DNA from: Rhodospirillaceae bacterium
Lineage (GTDB): Bacteria; Pseudomonadota; Alphaproteobacteria; UBA9219
Assembly (NCBI GenBank): GCA_003504035.1
Contig: DOBW01000173.1
Span: forward strand, 1-6,703
DNA length: 6,703 nt
Direction of reading: 5' to 3'
Each line of letters begins with the position of its first letter. The stretch's first letter is position 1. Below, piece by piece: positions 1 through 5,694 of the stretch. The notes below the pieces were generated by a model. It was not told the DNA's origin. It saw only the letters and a program-made list of their open reading frames with translations, and made no database searches. Both the position numbers and the translations under genes were made by a program.

Positions 1-1
1 G

Positions 2-1594
2 TCTCTTGATGAAATGTTGGGTCTTTTGCCACAGGAAGAGGTTCGGCAAGAAGGCGAACTGGCGGTTGTTCCTGATGACAAGGCTTTTGCTGATCTAACG
101 CGCAAAATTATTGATGATGAAATCAGTAACGGCGAAGGGTGTAACTTTGTTGTGCCACGTTTTTTTCGGGGCCGCGTTGCAGATTTTGGTTTGGATAAAG
201 CGCTTTCTGTTTATCGCCGTCTTTTAGAAAATGAATATGGTTCCTATTGGACCTTTCTTTATTTTACCGGCGAGCAATATTTTGTTGGGGCTACGCCAGA
301 GCGTCATTTTTCTTGCCAAGGTGGCCGCGTCAAAATGAATCCGATCAGCGGGACTTTCCGCAAGATGGAGCATGAAGAAGTCTCGGCCCTTCCTGCGCTT
401 AGTGCTTTTTTGGGCAATCAAAAAGAAATCTTTGAACTTTTGATGGTTGTGGATGAAGAGCTTAAAATGATGGCGGAGGTATGTTCGGAAGGTGGGCAGG
501 TTGTCGGGCCGATGATTAAGGAAATGTCCAAGCTGCTTCATACCGAATATGTGCTGGCGGGAAAATCAACGCGAGATGTCATTGATATGTTGCGGATTAG
601 CATGTTTGCCGCCACGGTTGTGGGCTCGCCCGTTGAAAATGCGTGTCGCGTGAATGTTCGCCACCAGCATGAATCGCGCCGTTATTACGGCAGTGCCTTG
701 GCTCTTTTGGGGCGGGATGAACAGGGAAATGATACGCTCGATTCTCCCATCACCATTCGCATGGCAGAAATTGCGCTTAATGGCTGTTTTGAAATTGGAG
801 CTGGCTCAACGATTGTGCGCGATTCAGATCCTGCGTCTGAAACAGCCGAGACAACGGCCAAAGCGCGCGGGCTTTTGGCGGCGCTTGGTTTTTATGGCGG
901 AGTTAAAGAGTCAGCCTATCGTTTGGGGGTGCAGGTTTATGGAGAGGATATGATGATCCGCTTGTCCTCGCGCAATGCAAAATTATCGCGTTTTTGGATT
1001 GAACAACAAGATGAAAACCGCATGCCCGATAAAAGATTAATCGGAAAGAGCGTGGTGATTATTGACAATGAAGACAGCTTTACGCGCATGCTGGCCCATA
1101 TGTTGCGGGCATTGGGCATGGTTCCAAAAATTATACGCAATGAATCTTTTGATCCCGCGTGTGATGAGGCAGATGTTGTTGTGTTAGGCCCAGGGCCAGG
1201 CGATCCGCGTAACAAAAATGATAAACGTATTGTGCGCGCTTCAAAATGGTGCCGTGATTATGTGGAATCGGGCAAACCTCTTTTGTGCATTTGTCTAGGT
1301 CACCAGATTTTATGTGATGTGCTTGGCTTTTCTTTGGAAAAGAAAAAGAATCCATTTCAGGGCGCACAAGAAGTTATTGATCTGTGGGGCCGACCTGAGC
1401 GCGTTGGTTTTTATAATGCCTTCACGGGCATAAAGGGGTCTGTACCGGATGTGGAAATAAGCTGCGATGAAAAGACGGGTGAGATTCATGCGCTGCGCGG
1501 CAAAAGTTTTATTGGCCTTCAGTTTCATCCTGAGAGCATCCTCACCACCAATGGCTTGTCCATCGTGAGGGATGTGATGGTGCGATTGGTGTAA
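2..1594 (+). CDS. PhzE-like anthranilate/aminodeoxyisochorismate synthase fused to glutamine amidotransferase (5' partial)
   Basis: The frame is open to the left edge, so the N-terminus is missing, perhaps about 100 residues if it is PhzE-sized. Residues are counted from the Met codon at 14. Residues 1-290 are a chorismate-binding synthase domain: ATPER (93-97), NPISGT (109-114), DEELKMM (147-153), HTEY (176-179), GSPVENACRV (204-213) and the C-terminal IGAGSTIVRDSDPASE block (261-276). Residues 343-526 are a class I glutamine amidotransferase with CICLGHQ (nucleophile Cys427) and QFHPES (His505, Glu507). The family adds glutamine-derived ammonia to chorismate, giving anthranilate (TrpE type) or 2-amino-2-deoxyisochorismate (PhzE type). 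GSPxxNACRV in place of the GAPK of TrpE, and FQGAQEVIDLWG...ERVGFYNAF in the amidotransferase half, recall PhzE. The exact product cannot be decided from sequence. No phenazine genes are visible, so it could equally serve tryptophan synthesis. The domain assignment is sure; the subfamily is likely. Confidence 0.9.
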   Translation, partial: SLDEMLGLLPQEEVRQEGELAVVPDDKAFADLTRKIIDDEISNGEGCNFVVPRFFRGRVADFGLDKALSVYRRLLENEYGSYWTFLYFTGEQYFVGATPERHFSCQGGRVKMNPISGTFRKMEHEEVSALPALSAFLGNQKEIFELLMVVDEELKMMAEVCSEGGQVVGPMIKEMSKLLHTEYVLAGKSTRDVIDMLRISMFAATVVGSPVENACRVNVRHQHESRRYYGSALALLGRDEQGNDTLDSPITIRMAEIALNGCFEIGAGSTIVRDSDPASETAETTAKARGLLAALGFYGGVKESAYRLGVQVYGEDMMIRLSSRNAKLSRFWIEQQDENRMPDKRLIGKSVVIIDNEDSFTRMLAHMLRALGMVPKIIRNESFDPACDEADVVVLGPGPGDPRNKNDKRIVRASKWCRDYVESGKPLLCICLGHQILCDVLGFSLEKKKNPFQGAQEVIDLWGRPERVGFYNAFTGIKGSVPDVEISCDEKTGEIHALRGKSFIGLQFHPESILTTNGLSIVRDVMVRLV

Positions 1595-1605
1595 CTTTTC
1601 TTTTT
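1546..1605 (+). terminator. Weak candidate terminator at the end of the PhzE-like gene
   Basis: CACCAAT (1546-1552) pairs with ATTGGTG (1585-1591). Two further G-C pairs follow across a G-G mismatch, and a small CATC/GATG hairpin lies inside. The right arm ends at the stop codon and is followed by the T-rich run CTTTTCTTTTT. The large loop and short stem make this weak; it may be chance structure in coding sequence. Confidence 0.22.
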
Positions 1606-1633
1606 GGTTAATTTTAGGGCTGCATGATAAAAT
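1604..1633 (+). promoter_or_regulatory. Candidate sigma70-type promoter for the 168-residue hypothetical gene
   Basis: TTGGTT (1604-1609) and TAAAAT (1628-1633) are separated by 18 nt. A TG at 1625-1626, one base ahead of the -10 box, gives an extended -10 (TGnTAAAAT). Transcription would start near 1640, leaving about a 30-nt leader with the Shine-Dalgarno site GAAAGG at 1655-1660. This is pattern matching in an A/T-rich gap, so the call is moderate at best. Confidence 0.35.
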
Positions 1634-1669
1634 CTTATTAGGTTATTTGAATTTGAAAGGATTGAAGAT

Positions 1670-2176
1670 ATGAGACATGAAGATAGGTTTGTGAACGCAA
1701 TTATCGTTGTTGATTCCGAAGAAACGACCCATGATTGGAATGGAGACCCGAACCTTTTAAGCGCTTACAAAAAATCACTACACGAAATTCTCTTACCTTA
1801 TGAAAACCAATTTGATAGGGGCCTGCCTAATGTTGTTATGATGACCACACATCAGGCTATGGACGAACTGACACCCAATAATGGTGATATTACAAAGCCG
1901 TTGCTTGTTATTGTTCATGATGAAAGGAAAGAGAAAAAATTTGGCGGTGTTTATGCAGAAGGATTATTATATAACTATATGGAAGTTAATCGCCAAGACA
2001 GAAGCCTTCCGCCAGTTCTTTTGCCGTTTTTCTTTGAATCAAAGACAGCTACGTTAACGTGGCCTTCGTTTAGGGACGCTGTGCTAGAAACACTAAAAAT
2101 AAAAACTCCCAGACTTCCGCGAAGGGAGAACGAGGTTTCTTACGGATATCCAATATATGGACTTAAAATTGCTTAG
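1670..2176 (+). CDS. Hypothetical protein, 168 aa, alpha/beta pattern
   Basis: I do not recognise this protein. The ATG start is supported by GAAAGG (1655-1660), 9 nt upstream. It is soluble-looking, with no signal peptide or membrane segment. Hydrophobic strand-like stretches recur: NAIIVVD (9-15), NVVMMTT (54-60), PLLVIVHDE (77-85) and PPVLLPFFFES (114-124). They alternate with charged helical stretches, and a final amphipathic helix (FRDAVLETLK, 134-143) precedes a basic, Pro/Arg-rich tail. The order loosely recalls a Rossmann-like or degenerate response-regulator receiver fold (acidic VDSEE after strand 1, acidic HDE after strand 3), but the standard lysine/threonine signature is not evident, so no function is assigned. 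The gene is visibly more A/T-rich than its neighbours and ends 15 nt from the convergent pgk stop. It has its own candidate promoter, which suggests a separate transcription unit and possibly recent acquisition. Confidence 0.75.
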   Translation: MRHEDRFVNAIIVVDSEETTHDWNGDPNLLSAYKKSLHEILLPYENQFDRGLPNVVMMTTHQAMDELTPNNGDITKPLLVIVHDERKEKKFGGVYAEGLLYNYMEVNRQDRSLPPVLLPFFFESKTATLTWPSFRDAVLETLKIKTPRLPRRENEVSYGYPIYGLKIA

Positions 2177-2191
2177 TTATGTGTGCCGACT

Positions 2192-3409
2192 TTAACTCGT
2201 GCGTGCGCGGTTGGCTGCTTTTTCAAGTGCGGCGATTCCGGGCAGGGTTTTACCTTCCAGCCATTCAAGGAACGCGCCGCCTGCGGTAGAAATGTACGAC
2301 AGTTCCTTTGCAACACCCGCATGGGCGAGGGCTGCGAGCGTATCTCCGCCACCGGCAACGGATAAGGCTCCGCTTTCTTTAGTTAGGTCGGCTACAGCCT
2401 GTGCGATTTCGTTAGTGCCTCGATCAAAGGGCGGCGTTTCAAAAACACCCAAAGGCCCGTTCCAAATAATGGTGCAACAGGGGGCAAGGTGCATTCTTGT
2501 TTCGGCAATGGATTGCGGCCCGATGTCAAGGATCATGCTATCTTTTGGCACAGCATCAACGGCAACAATTTGTGTTTCTGCGCCTTCTTTTAATTCACTT
2601 GCGATGACAACATCTTTGGGCAAAAGAATCTTACATTTCAGAGCTTCGGCTTCTGAGTTAATTGTTTTTGTGGTGCCGACCATTTCCGGTTCGAAAAGAG
2701 ATTTACCAACATCGAATCCTTGTGCCGCCAGAAAAGTATTTGCCATGCCGCCGCCAAGAACCAAAAGATCGACTTTTTTGATAAGATTGTGAAGCAGATC
2801 AAGTTTAGTTGATATTTTTGCGCCGCCAATGATAGCACCCAAAGGTTTTTGAGGATGCTCTAGCGCATTGCCTAAGGCCTCCAATTCTTCTTGCATGAGT
2901 TTTCCAGCAGCAGCGGGCAAAAGGTCGGCCAGTGATGCTGTTGTGGCATGGGCGCGATGCGCAGCAGAAAAAGCATCATTAATAAAAGCGTCACCAAGTG
3001 CTGCGATCTCTTTGGCAAAGGTGGGGTCGTTCGCTTCTTCTTCTGGGTGAAAGCGCGTATTTTCAAGAACAAGAATCTGTCCTGCTTGAAGTTTTTGAAC
3101 GGCTTTTTGTGCGGCTTCGCCAACACAATCTTCGGCAAAGGCGATGGGCTTGCCAACAAGATCGTTTAAAACAGAAACAACGGGGCGCAAAGAGAAATCT
3201 TCATTGCGCTTTCCTTTAGGCCTTCCAAAATGAGAAAGAATAACAATCTTGGCTTCTTTTTCTTGGAGCGCAACAAGTGTTGGAAGAAAGCGCACAAGTC
3301 TTGTGTTGTCAGTGACGTGACCATCTTTCATAGGAACATTCAAGTCAGCGCGAACAAGGACAATTTTTCCTTGAAGGTCAAGTTCATCAAGCGTTTGAAA
3401 TGTTGGCAC
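2192..3409 (-). CDS. pgk: Phosphoglycerate kinase
   Basis: Cytosolic glycolytic and gluconeogenic enzyme that transfers the acyl phosphate of 1,3-bisphosphoglycerate to ADP, giving 3-phosphoglycerate and ATP. Length (405 aa) is normal for bacterial Pgk. Family motifs run in order: RADLNVP (20-26), SHFGRPKG (59-66), LENTRFHPEEE (115-125), NDAFSAAHRAHA (144-155, with Arg152 matching a substrate-binding arginine), GGAKISTKL (195-203), GGGMANTF (219-226), WNGPLGVFE (316-324), GGGDT (353-357) and STAGGA (374-379). Nothing essential is missing. The start is GTG (codon at 3409-3407), chosen because AAAGGAGA lies 8 to 9 nt upstream and the protein then begins at the usual point before RADLNVP. It lies downstream of the metalloprotease-like gene on the same strand, with a hairpin in the 46-nt spacer. 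The frequent partners gap and fba are not in the window. Confidence 0.98.
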   Translation of the reverse strand: MPTFQTLDELDLQGKIVLVRADLNVPMKDGHVTDNTRLVRFLPTLVALQEKEAKIVILSHFGRPKGKRNEDFSLRPVVSVLNDLVGKPIAFAEDCVGEAAQKAVQKLQAGQILVLENTRFHPEEEANDPTFAKEIAALGDAFINDAFSAAHRAHATTASLADLLPAAAGKLMQEELEALGNALEHPQKPLGAIIGGAKISTKLDLLHNLIKKVDLLVLGGGMANTFLAAQGFDVGKSLFEPEMVGTTKTINSEAEALKCKILLPKDVVIASELKEGAETQIVAVDAVPKDSMILDIGPQSIAETRMHLAPCCTIIWNGPLGVFETPPFDRGTNEIAQAVADLTKESGALSVAGGGDTLAALAHAGVAKELSYISTAGGAFLEWLEGKTLPGIAALEKAANRARTS

Positions 3410-3417
3410 GGGGCAAG

Positions 3418-3425
3418 TCTCCTTT
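3418..3425 (-). promoter_or_regulatory. Strong Shine-Dalgarno site fixing the GTG start of pgk
   Basis: Read on the minus strand the sequence is AAAGGAGA, ending 8 nt before the GTG at 3409-3407. It begins 3 nt after the inverted repeat at 3429-3454, so a stable hairpin would sit just upstream of the ribosome site without covering it. Confidence 0.75.
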
Positions 3426-3428
3426 TGT

Positions 3429-3454
3429 GAACACAGACCCTAGAGTCTGTGTTC
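3429..3454 (-). repeat. Perfect 10-bp inverted repeat (hairpin) between the metalloprotease-like gene and pgk
   Basis: GAACACAGAC (3429-3438) and GTCTGTGTTC (3445-3454) are perfect reverse complements around a 6-nt centre. In minus-strand RNA a U-G pair (3444/3439) extends the stem to 11 bp with a CUAG loop; on the plus strand that position is a C-A mismatch, so the structure fits minus-strand RNA better. It starts 1 nt after the TGA of the upstream gene. No U-run follows, so it is not a standard intrinsic terminator. It may be a 3' end stabiliser, a processing site or a partial terminator that sets pgk expression apart. The pairing is certain; the role is inferred. Confidence 0.7.
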
Positions 3455-3455
3455 T

Positions 3456-4154
3456 TCAAGCGCAAGAGGACAAAACATCATTTTGAGCCCACACTTTTAG
3501 CTCTTTCTGGCGTTTTTTATAATCAGGGAGGATTTTTTCAACGCGCCGCCAAAAAGCAGGGCCGTGATGCTTGTGGCGAATATGGGCAAGCTCATGAACA
3601 ATTACGTAATCCGCGACCTCGGGTGAGGCCATGATGAGCTGCCAGTTTAAACGGATCTCGTCTTTGGCTGTGCAGCTTCCCCATCTTTTTTGAGGGGCCG
3701 TTATAATGACACGTGTGGGCGATAGGCCTGTTTGTTTGGCCCAGTATTGGACGCGCTCGGGCAAAAGTCGCCGCGCTTGTTGTTTGGCCCACAGGCGCAG
3801 GGCTATTTTAAGTTCTTCAGAAAAAGTCTCGGAAGTAGGGGGTGCAGATACCCTGAGTTTGAGGGTATCGCCTTCTATTCCTTCTTCTTGATTTGTGAGT
3901 ACAAGGCGTAGCTTTTGCCCATAAAAAGAAATGAAAGAGCCTTCTTTTAACGGCGCGGGGCGTCTTTGCTCTTGGATTGTAAGTTCTTTCCGGCGGCGGC
4001 GAATCCAGCCTTCTTTTTGGTCAATAAAGGCCTTGATCCATTTAAGGCTTGTTCTCTCAGGTGCCAGTACGCGTAAAGAACCATCTGGCTCAACGCTCAG
4101 AGCTACTGAGCGCTTTCGTGTTTTACTGCGTATGATGATGGGGTCGGTGGTCAT
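3456..4154 (-). CDS. YgjP/DUF45-family zinc metalloprotease-like protein
   Basis: A 232-residue protein of the YgjP-like (DUF45, COG1451) family, related in its metal site to SprT and M48 peptidases. The diagnostic block is HELAH (187-191), with two presumed zinc-ligand histidines and catalytic Glu188, followed by HGPAFW (197-202), where His197 is the expected third ligand. RWGSC (157-161) upstream is also typical. The basic N-terminal region (KTRKRSVALSVEPDGSLRVLAP, about 11-32) matches the usual family opening, and WIRRRRKEL is at 50-58. There is no signal peptide, so it should be cytoplasmic. The physiological substrate is generally unclear; a nucleotide-hydrolase activity has been reported for E. 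coli YgjP, and I would not transfer it. The ATG start gives a full-length protein, but the ribosome site is weak (TAAGG almost touching the ATG). It is co-oriented with pgk downstream and divergent from xseB. Confidence 0.92.
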   Translation of the reverse strand: MTTDPIIIRSKTRKRSVALSVEPDGSLRVLAPERTSLKWIKAFIDQKEGWIRRRRKELTIQEQRRPAPLKEGSFISFYGQKLRLVLTNQEEGIEGDTLKLRVSAPPTSETFSEELKIALRLWAKQQARRLLPERVQYWAKQTGLSPTRVIITAPQKRWGSCTAKDEIRLNWQLIMASPEVADYVIVHELAHIRHKHHGPAFWRRVEKILPDYKKRQKELKVWAQNDVLSSCA

Positions 4155-4198
4155 GCCTTAGTTTCTCAATTTGTGCGGCTCATGACAAATGTATTTTC

Positions 4199-4221
4199 TG
4201 CCCCTTGTGCTTTGGGGGGCA
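4199..4221. repeat. Short inverted repeat in the divergent intergenic region
   Basis: TGCCCC (4199-4204) and GGGGCA (4216-4221) are perfect complements 11 nt apart. They overlap the -35 box and spacer of the candidate xseB promoter, so an operator is conceivable. At 6 bp the match could also be chance. Confidence 0.3.
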
Positions 4222-4233
4222 AGATCGTAAAAT
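4205..4233 (+). promoter_or_regulatory. Candidate promoter of xseB-ispA
   Basis: TTGTGC (4205-4210) and TAAAAT (4228-4233) are 17 nt apart, the ideal spacing. The expected transcription start, about 7 nt beyond the -10 box, falls at 4239-4241, on the ATG of xseB at 4240. This agrees with the absence of any Shine-Dalgarno sequence and suggests a leaderless message. Based on consensus matching only. Confidence 0.45.
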
Positions 4234-4239
4234 CAGACT

Positions 4240-4503
4240 ATGACAACAAAAAGCAAAACAAAAACTGATTCTCTGCCTCCCGAAATCGTCAAGCTAGGGT
4301 TTGAGGAAGCTATGGGCGAGCTGGAAAAGCTCGTGCGTCAGCTCGAGGATGGCAAGGCAAAGCTTGAGGATTCTATCGTTGCTTATGAACGAGGTGCGCT
4401 TCTCAAGCAACATTGTGAGGCCAAACTGCGCGATGCCGAAGCTCGCATTGAACAAATTACACTTGGTGATGGCGGCGCTTCAACGACTCCCTTCAACGTT
4501 TAA
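4240..4503 (+). CDS. xseB: Exodeoxyribonuclease VII small subunit
   Basis: An 87-residue protein of normal length for XseB, the small subunit that binds the catalytic subunit XseA. The complex degrades single-stranded DNA to oligonucleotides in the cytoplasm, in mismatch repair and DNA damage tolerance. The family core is clear: FEEAMGELEKLVRQLEDG (21-38), then LEDSIVAYERGALLKQHCEAKL (42-63), with heptad-like leucines forming two helices of a coiled coil, and a short polar tail. The Lys/Thr-rich N-terminal extension (1-10) is common and likely disordered. There is no recognisable Shine-Dalgarno site before the ATG, and a promoter-like pair places the transcript start at the start codon. It is followed after 14 nt by ispA, the same order as in E. 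coli and many proteobacteria. Confidence 0.95.
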   Translation: MTTKSKTKTDSLPPEIVKLGFEEAMGELEKLVRQLEDGKAKLEDSIVAYERGALLKQHCEAKLRDAEARIEQITLGDGGASTTPFNV

Positions 4504-4517
4504 AATGGACATTATCT

Positions 4518-5417
4518 ATGCCCTCCGTTAGCCCCTCTCTTTCTGCTGCCATGAGCGATGCTGCTAATTCCGTTACAGAAACGATGCAGCGTATCTTACC
4601 AAAATCAGACTTTGCCGAACAAAAGCTTTTCGAGGCGATGCGCTATGGCGTTTTGAATGGTGGAAAAAGGTTGCGGCCCTTTTTGGTTTTAAGCACTGCT
4701 GAACTTTTCGGGGTTGATGAGGATTGTGCATTGCGTGCTGCTGCTGCTTTGGAGTGTGTGCATTGTTATTCCTTGATTCATGATGATTTGCCTGCGATGG
4801 ATGATTCGGAATTGCGCCGTGGCAAGGCAACAGCTCATATTGAGTATGATGAAGCGACAGCTATTTTGGCAGGTGATGCTTTATTGACGATTGCTTTTGA
4901 GATTTTGGCTGATTCCAAAACACATGATGATCCGAATGTGCGGTGTGCGCTTGTGTCGTGCTTGGCAAAGGCTTCAGGGGCCAATGGTATGGTTGGGGGG
5001 CAGATGCTCGATTTAATTGCTGAAACAACACAGTTTGATATTGGAGCTATCACGCGTTTGCAGCGCATGAAGACAGGTGAACTGATCGCTTGTGGGACGG
5101 AAATGGGGGGGCTTTTAGGTAAGGCCTCACCGCAGCATCTTGCTTCACTTCGTGCTTATGCGCATGATCTGGGGCTGGCTTTTCAGATTATTGATGATCT
5201 GTTGGATGCTGAAGGTACGTCAGCTGAAACAGGCAAGCCCGTTGGGCGTGATGAAAAAGCGGGGAAAGCAACTTTCGTGACCATTTTGGGGCATGACCGT
5301 GCGCGCCAGCAGGCTAAATTATTGTCTGAGCAAGCGATTCAACATCTCTCGATTTTTTCGGGTCGTGCCAAGAATCTTGAGGATGTGGCTCGTTTTGTTG
5401 TGGACCGCAAGGCCTGA
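4518..5417 (+). CDS. ispA: Farnesyl diphosphate synthase (polyprenyl synthetase family)
   Basis: A 299-residue, soluble, all-helical trans-prenyltransferase that condenses DMAPP/GPP with IPP to farnesyl diphosphate, the precursor for undecaprenyl phosphate and quinone side chains. Visible motifs are GGKRLRP (48-54), the first aspartate-rich motif DDLPAMDD (89-96), RRGKATAH (100-107), GGQMLDL (160-166), KTGELI (185-190) and the second aspartate-rich motif DDLLD (226-230). The bacterial-type two-residue insertion in the first motif and Tyr84 at the fifth position before it are typical of C15 (FPP) producers. The start at 4518 gives the usual length; Met12 (4551) is a possible alternative, and neither has a good ribosome site, so coupling to xseB 14 nt upstream is plausible. 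The frequent next gene, dxs, is absent here. Confidence 0.96.
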   Translation: MPSVSPSLSAAMSDAANSVTETMQRILPKSDFAEQKLFEAMRYGVLNGGKRLRPFLVLSTAELFGVDEDCALRAAAALECVHCYSLIHDDLPAMDDSELRRGKATAHIEYDEATAILAGDALLTIAFEILADSKTHDDPNVRCALVSCLAKASGANGMVGGQMLDLIAETTQFDIGAITRLQRMKTGELIACGTEMGGLLGKASPQHLASLRAYAHDLGLAFQIIDDLLDAEGTSAETGKPVGRDEKAGKATFVTILGHDRARQQAKLLSEQAIQHLSIFSGRAKNLEDVARFVVDRKA

Positions 5418-5444
5418 TAGATTTTTTCTGAAAAATAAAGTTGT

Positions 5445-5663
5445 TTAGGTCGTTCTGGAATCTTTTTCATAAGCTTGCTGGTTTTCGCCTTCTTTTAAGA
5501 GAAGAACCCCCGCTTTATGGAACGTAGAAAAATAGCTGTAAATCACAACTGAAAAAGCAATGAAGATGCTAATGCCGAGAAAGAGGCCGCTGGCTAAGGT
5601 CACAAAACCCCCCACGGTTAAAATTGTGAATATAAACGCCTCTTGAGCATAGTCTGTAAAAAG
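5445..5663 (-). pseudogene. Possible small membrane protein or gene remnant without a usable start codon
   Basis: A 72-codon open frame (stop codon at 5447-5445) reads as a hydrophobic stretch followed by a polar, charged tail. It begins FTDYAQEAF, then has two hydrophobic segments: IFTILTVGGFV (about 11-21), and GLFLGISIFIAFSVVIY (about 26-42), long enough to span a membrane. The tail is KAGVLLLKEGENQQAYEKDS (50-69). This composition looks protein-like rather than random. However, the frame contains no ATG and is closed upstream by TAG (5666-5664). The first GTG is residue 17 (5615-5613), which would cut into the hydrophobic part and has no ribosome site. It could be a remnant of a longer membrane protein, a gene with a rare start (an ATA follows AAGAGG at short distance), or chance. 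I do not recognise the family. Confidence 0.35.
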
Positions 5664-5670
5664 CTATGCT
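5643..5670 (+). promoter_or_regulatory. Candidate rsmB promoter
   Basis: TTGAGC (5643-5648) and TATGCT (5665-5670) are 16 nt apart, with a predicted start near 5677, just ahead of the Shine-Dalgarno site AGGGAAG (5684-5690). Both boxes overlap the arms of the inverted repeat AGCATAG/CTATGCT. Consensus agreement is moderate. Confidence 0.35.
5646..5670. repeat. Perfect 7-bp inverted repeat AGCATAG-N11-CTATGCT upstream of rsmB
   Basis: The arms are 5646-5652 and 5664-5670. A second inverted repeat, AAAGCT (5660-5665) with AGCTTT (5678-5683), overlaps its right arm by two bases, so the two hairpins would exclude each other. The second ends directly before the rsmB ribosome site. It could be an operator dyad or a small leader structure. 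Confidence 0.45.
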
Positions 5671-5674
5671 GCAA
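5646..5674 (-). promoter_or_regulatory. Candidate minus-strand promoter facing the startless ORF
   Basis: On the minus strand TTGCAG (5674-5669) and TATGCT (5651-5646) are 17 nt apart. The -10 box is the mirror copy of the plus-strand -10 box, because both lie in the arms of the same inverted repeat. It points into the hydrophobic minus-strand frame. Low-to-moderate confidence. Confidence 0.28.
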
Positions 5675-5683
5675 GAAAGCTTT

Positions 5684-5690
5684 AGGGAAG
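5684..5690 (+). promoter_or_regulatory. Ribosome binding site of rsmB
   Basis: AGGGAAG ends 4 nt before the ATG, with the AGGGA core 6 nt from it. It decides the start at 5695, which matches the normal N-terminus of RsmB proteins. Confidence 0.65.
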
Positions 5691-5694
5691 AAAT

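Larger units (their letters stand above)
5418..5694. other. 277-nt gap between ispA and rsmB without a standard gene
   Basis: This is the largest gap in the window. It holds no gene with a normal start on either strand. The right part (5643-5690) carries inverted repeats, promoter-like boxes and the rsmB ribosome site. The left and middle parts are covered on the minus strand by an open frame for a hydrophobic peptide, described separately. No convincing terminator for ispA was found. Confidence 0.6.

Noticed and set aside
224..541. Minus-strand open frame of 105 codons within the PhzE-like gene
   Set aside because: It overlaps the conserved synthase domain on the other strand and has no ribosome site or family features of its own.
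2177..2191. Bidirectional terminator between the convergent hypothetical gene and pgk
   Set aside because: Only 15 nt separate the stops and no stem with a flanking T-run can be drawn there.
2199..2792. Long plus-strand open frame (197 codons) opposite pgk
   Set aside because: It lies fully antisense to pgk, whose motifs are all intact; the translation is low in family character and reads as a shadow of pgk codon structure.
5421..5436. ATTTTT-TCTG-AAAAAT inverted repeat just after the ispA stop, a possible terminator
   Set aside because: The 6-bp stem is purely A-T and no T-run follows it; such repeats are expected by chance in A/T-rich spacer.
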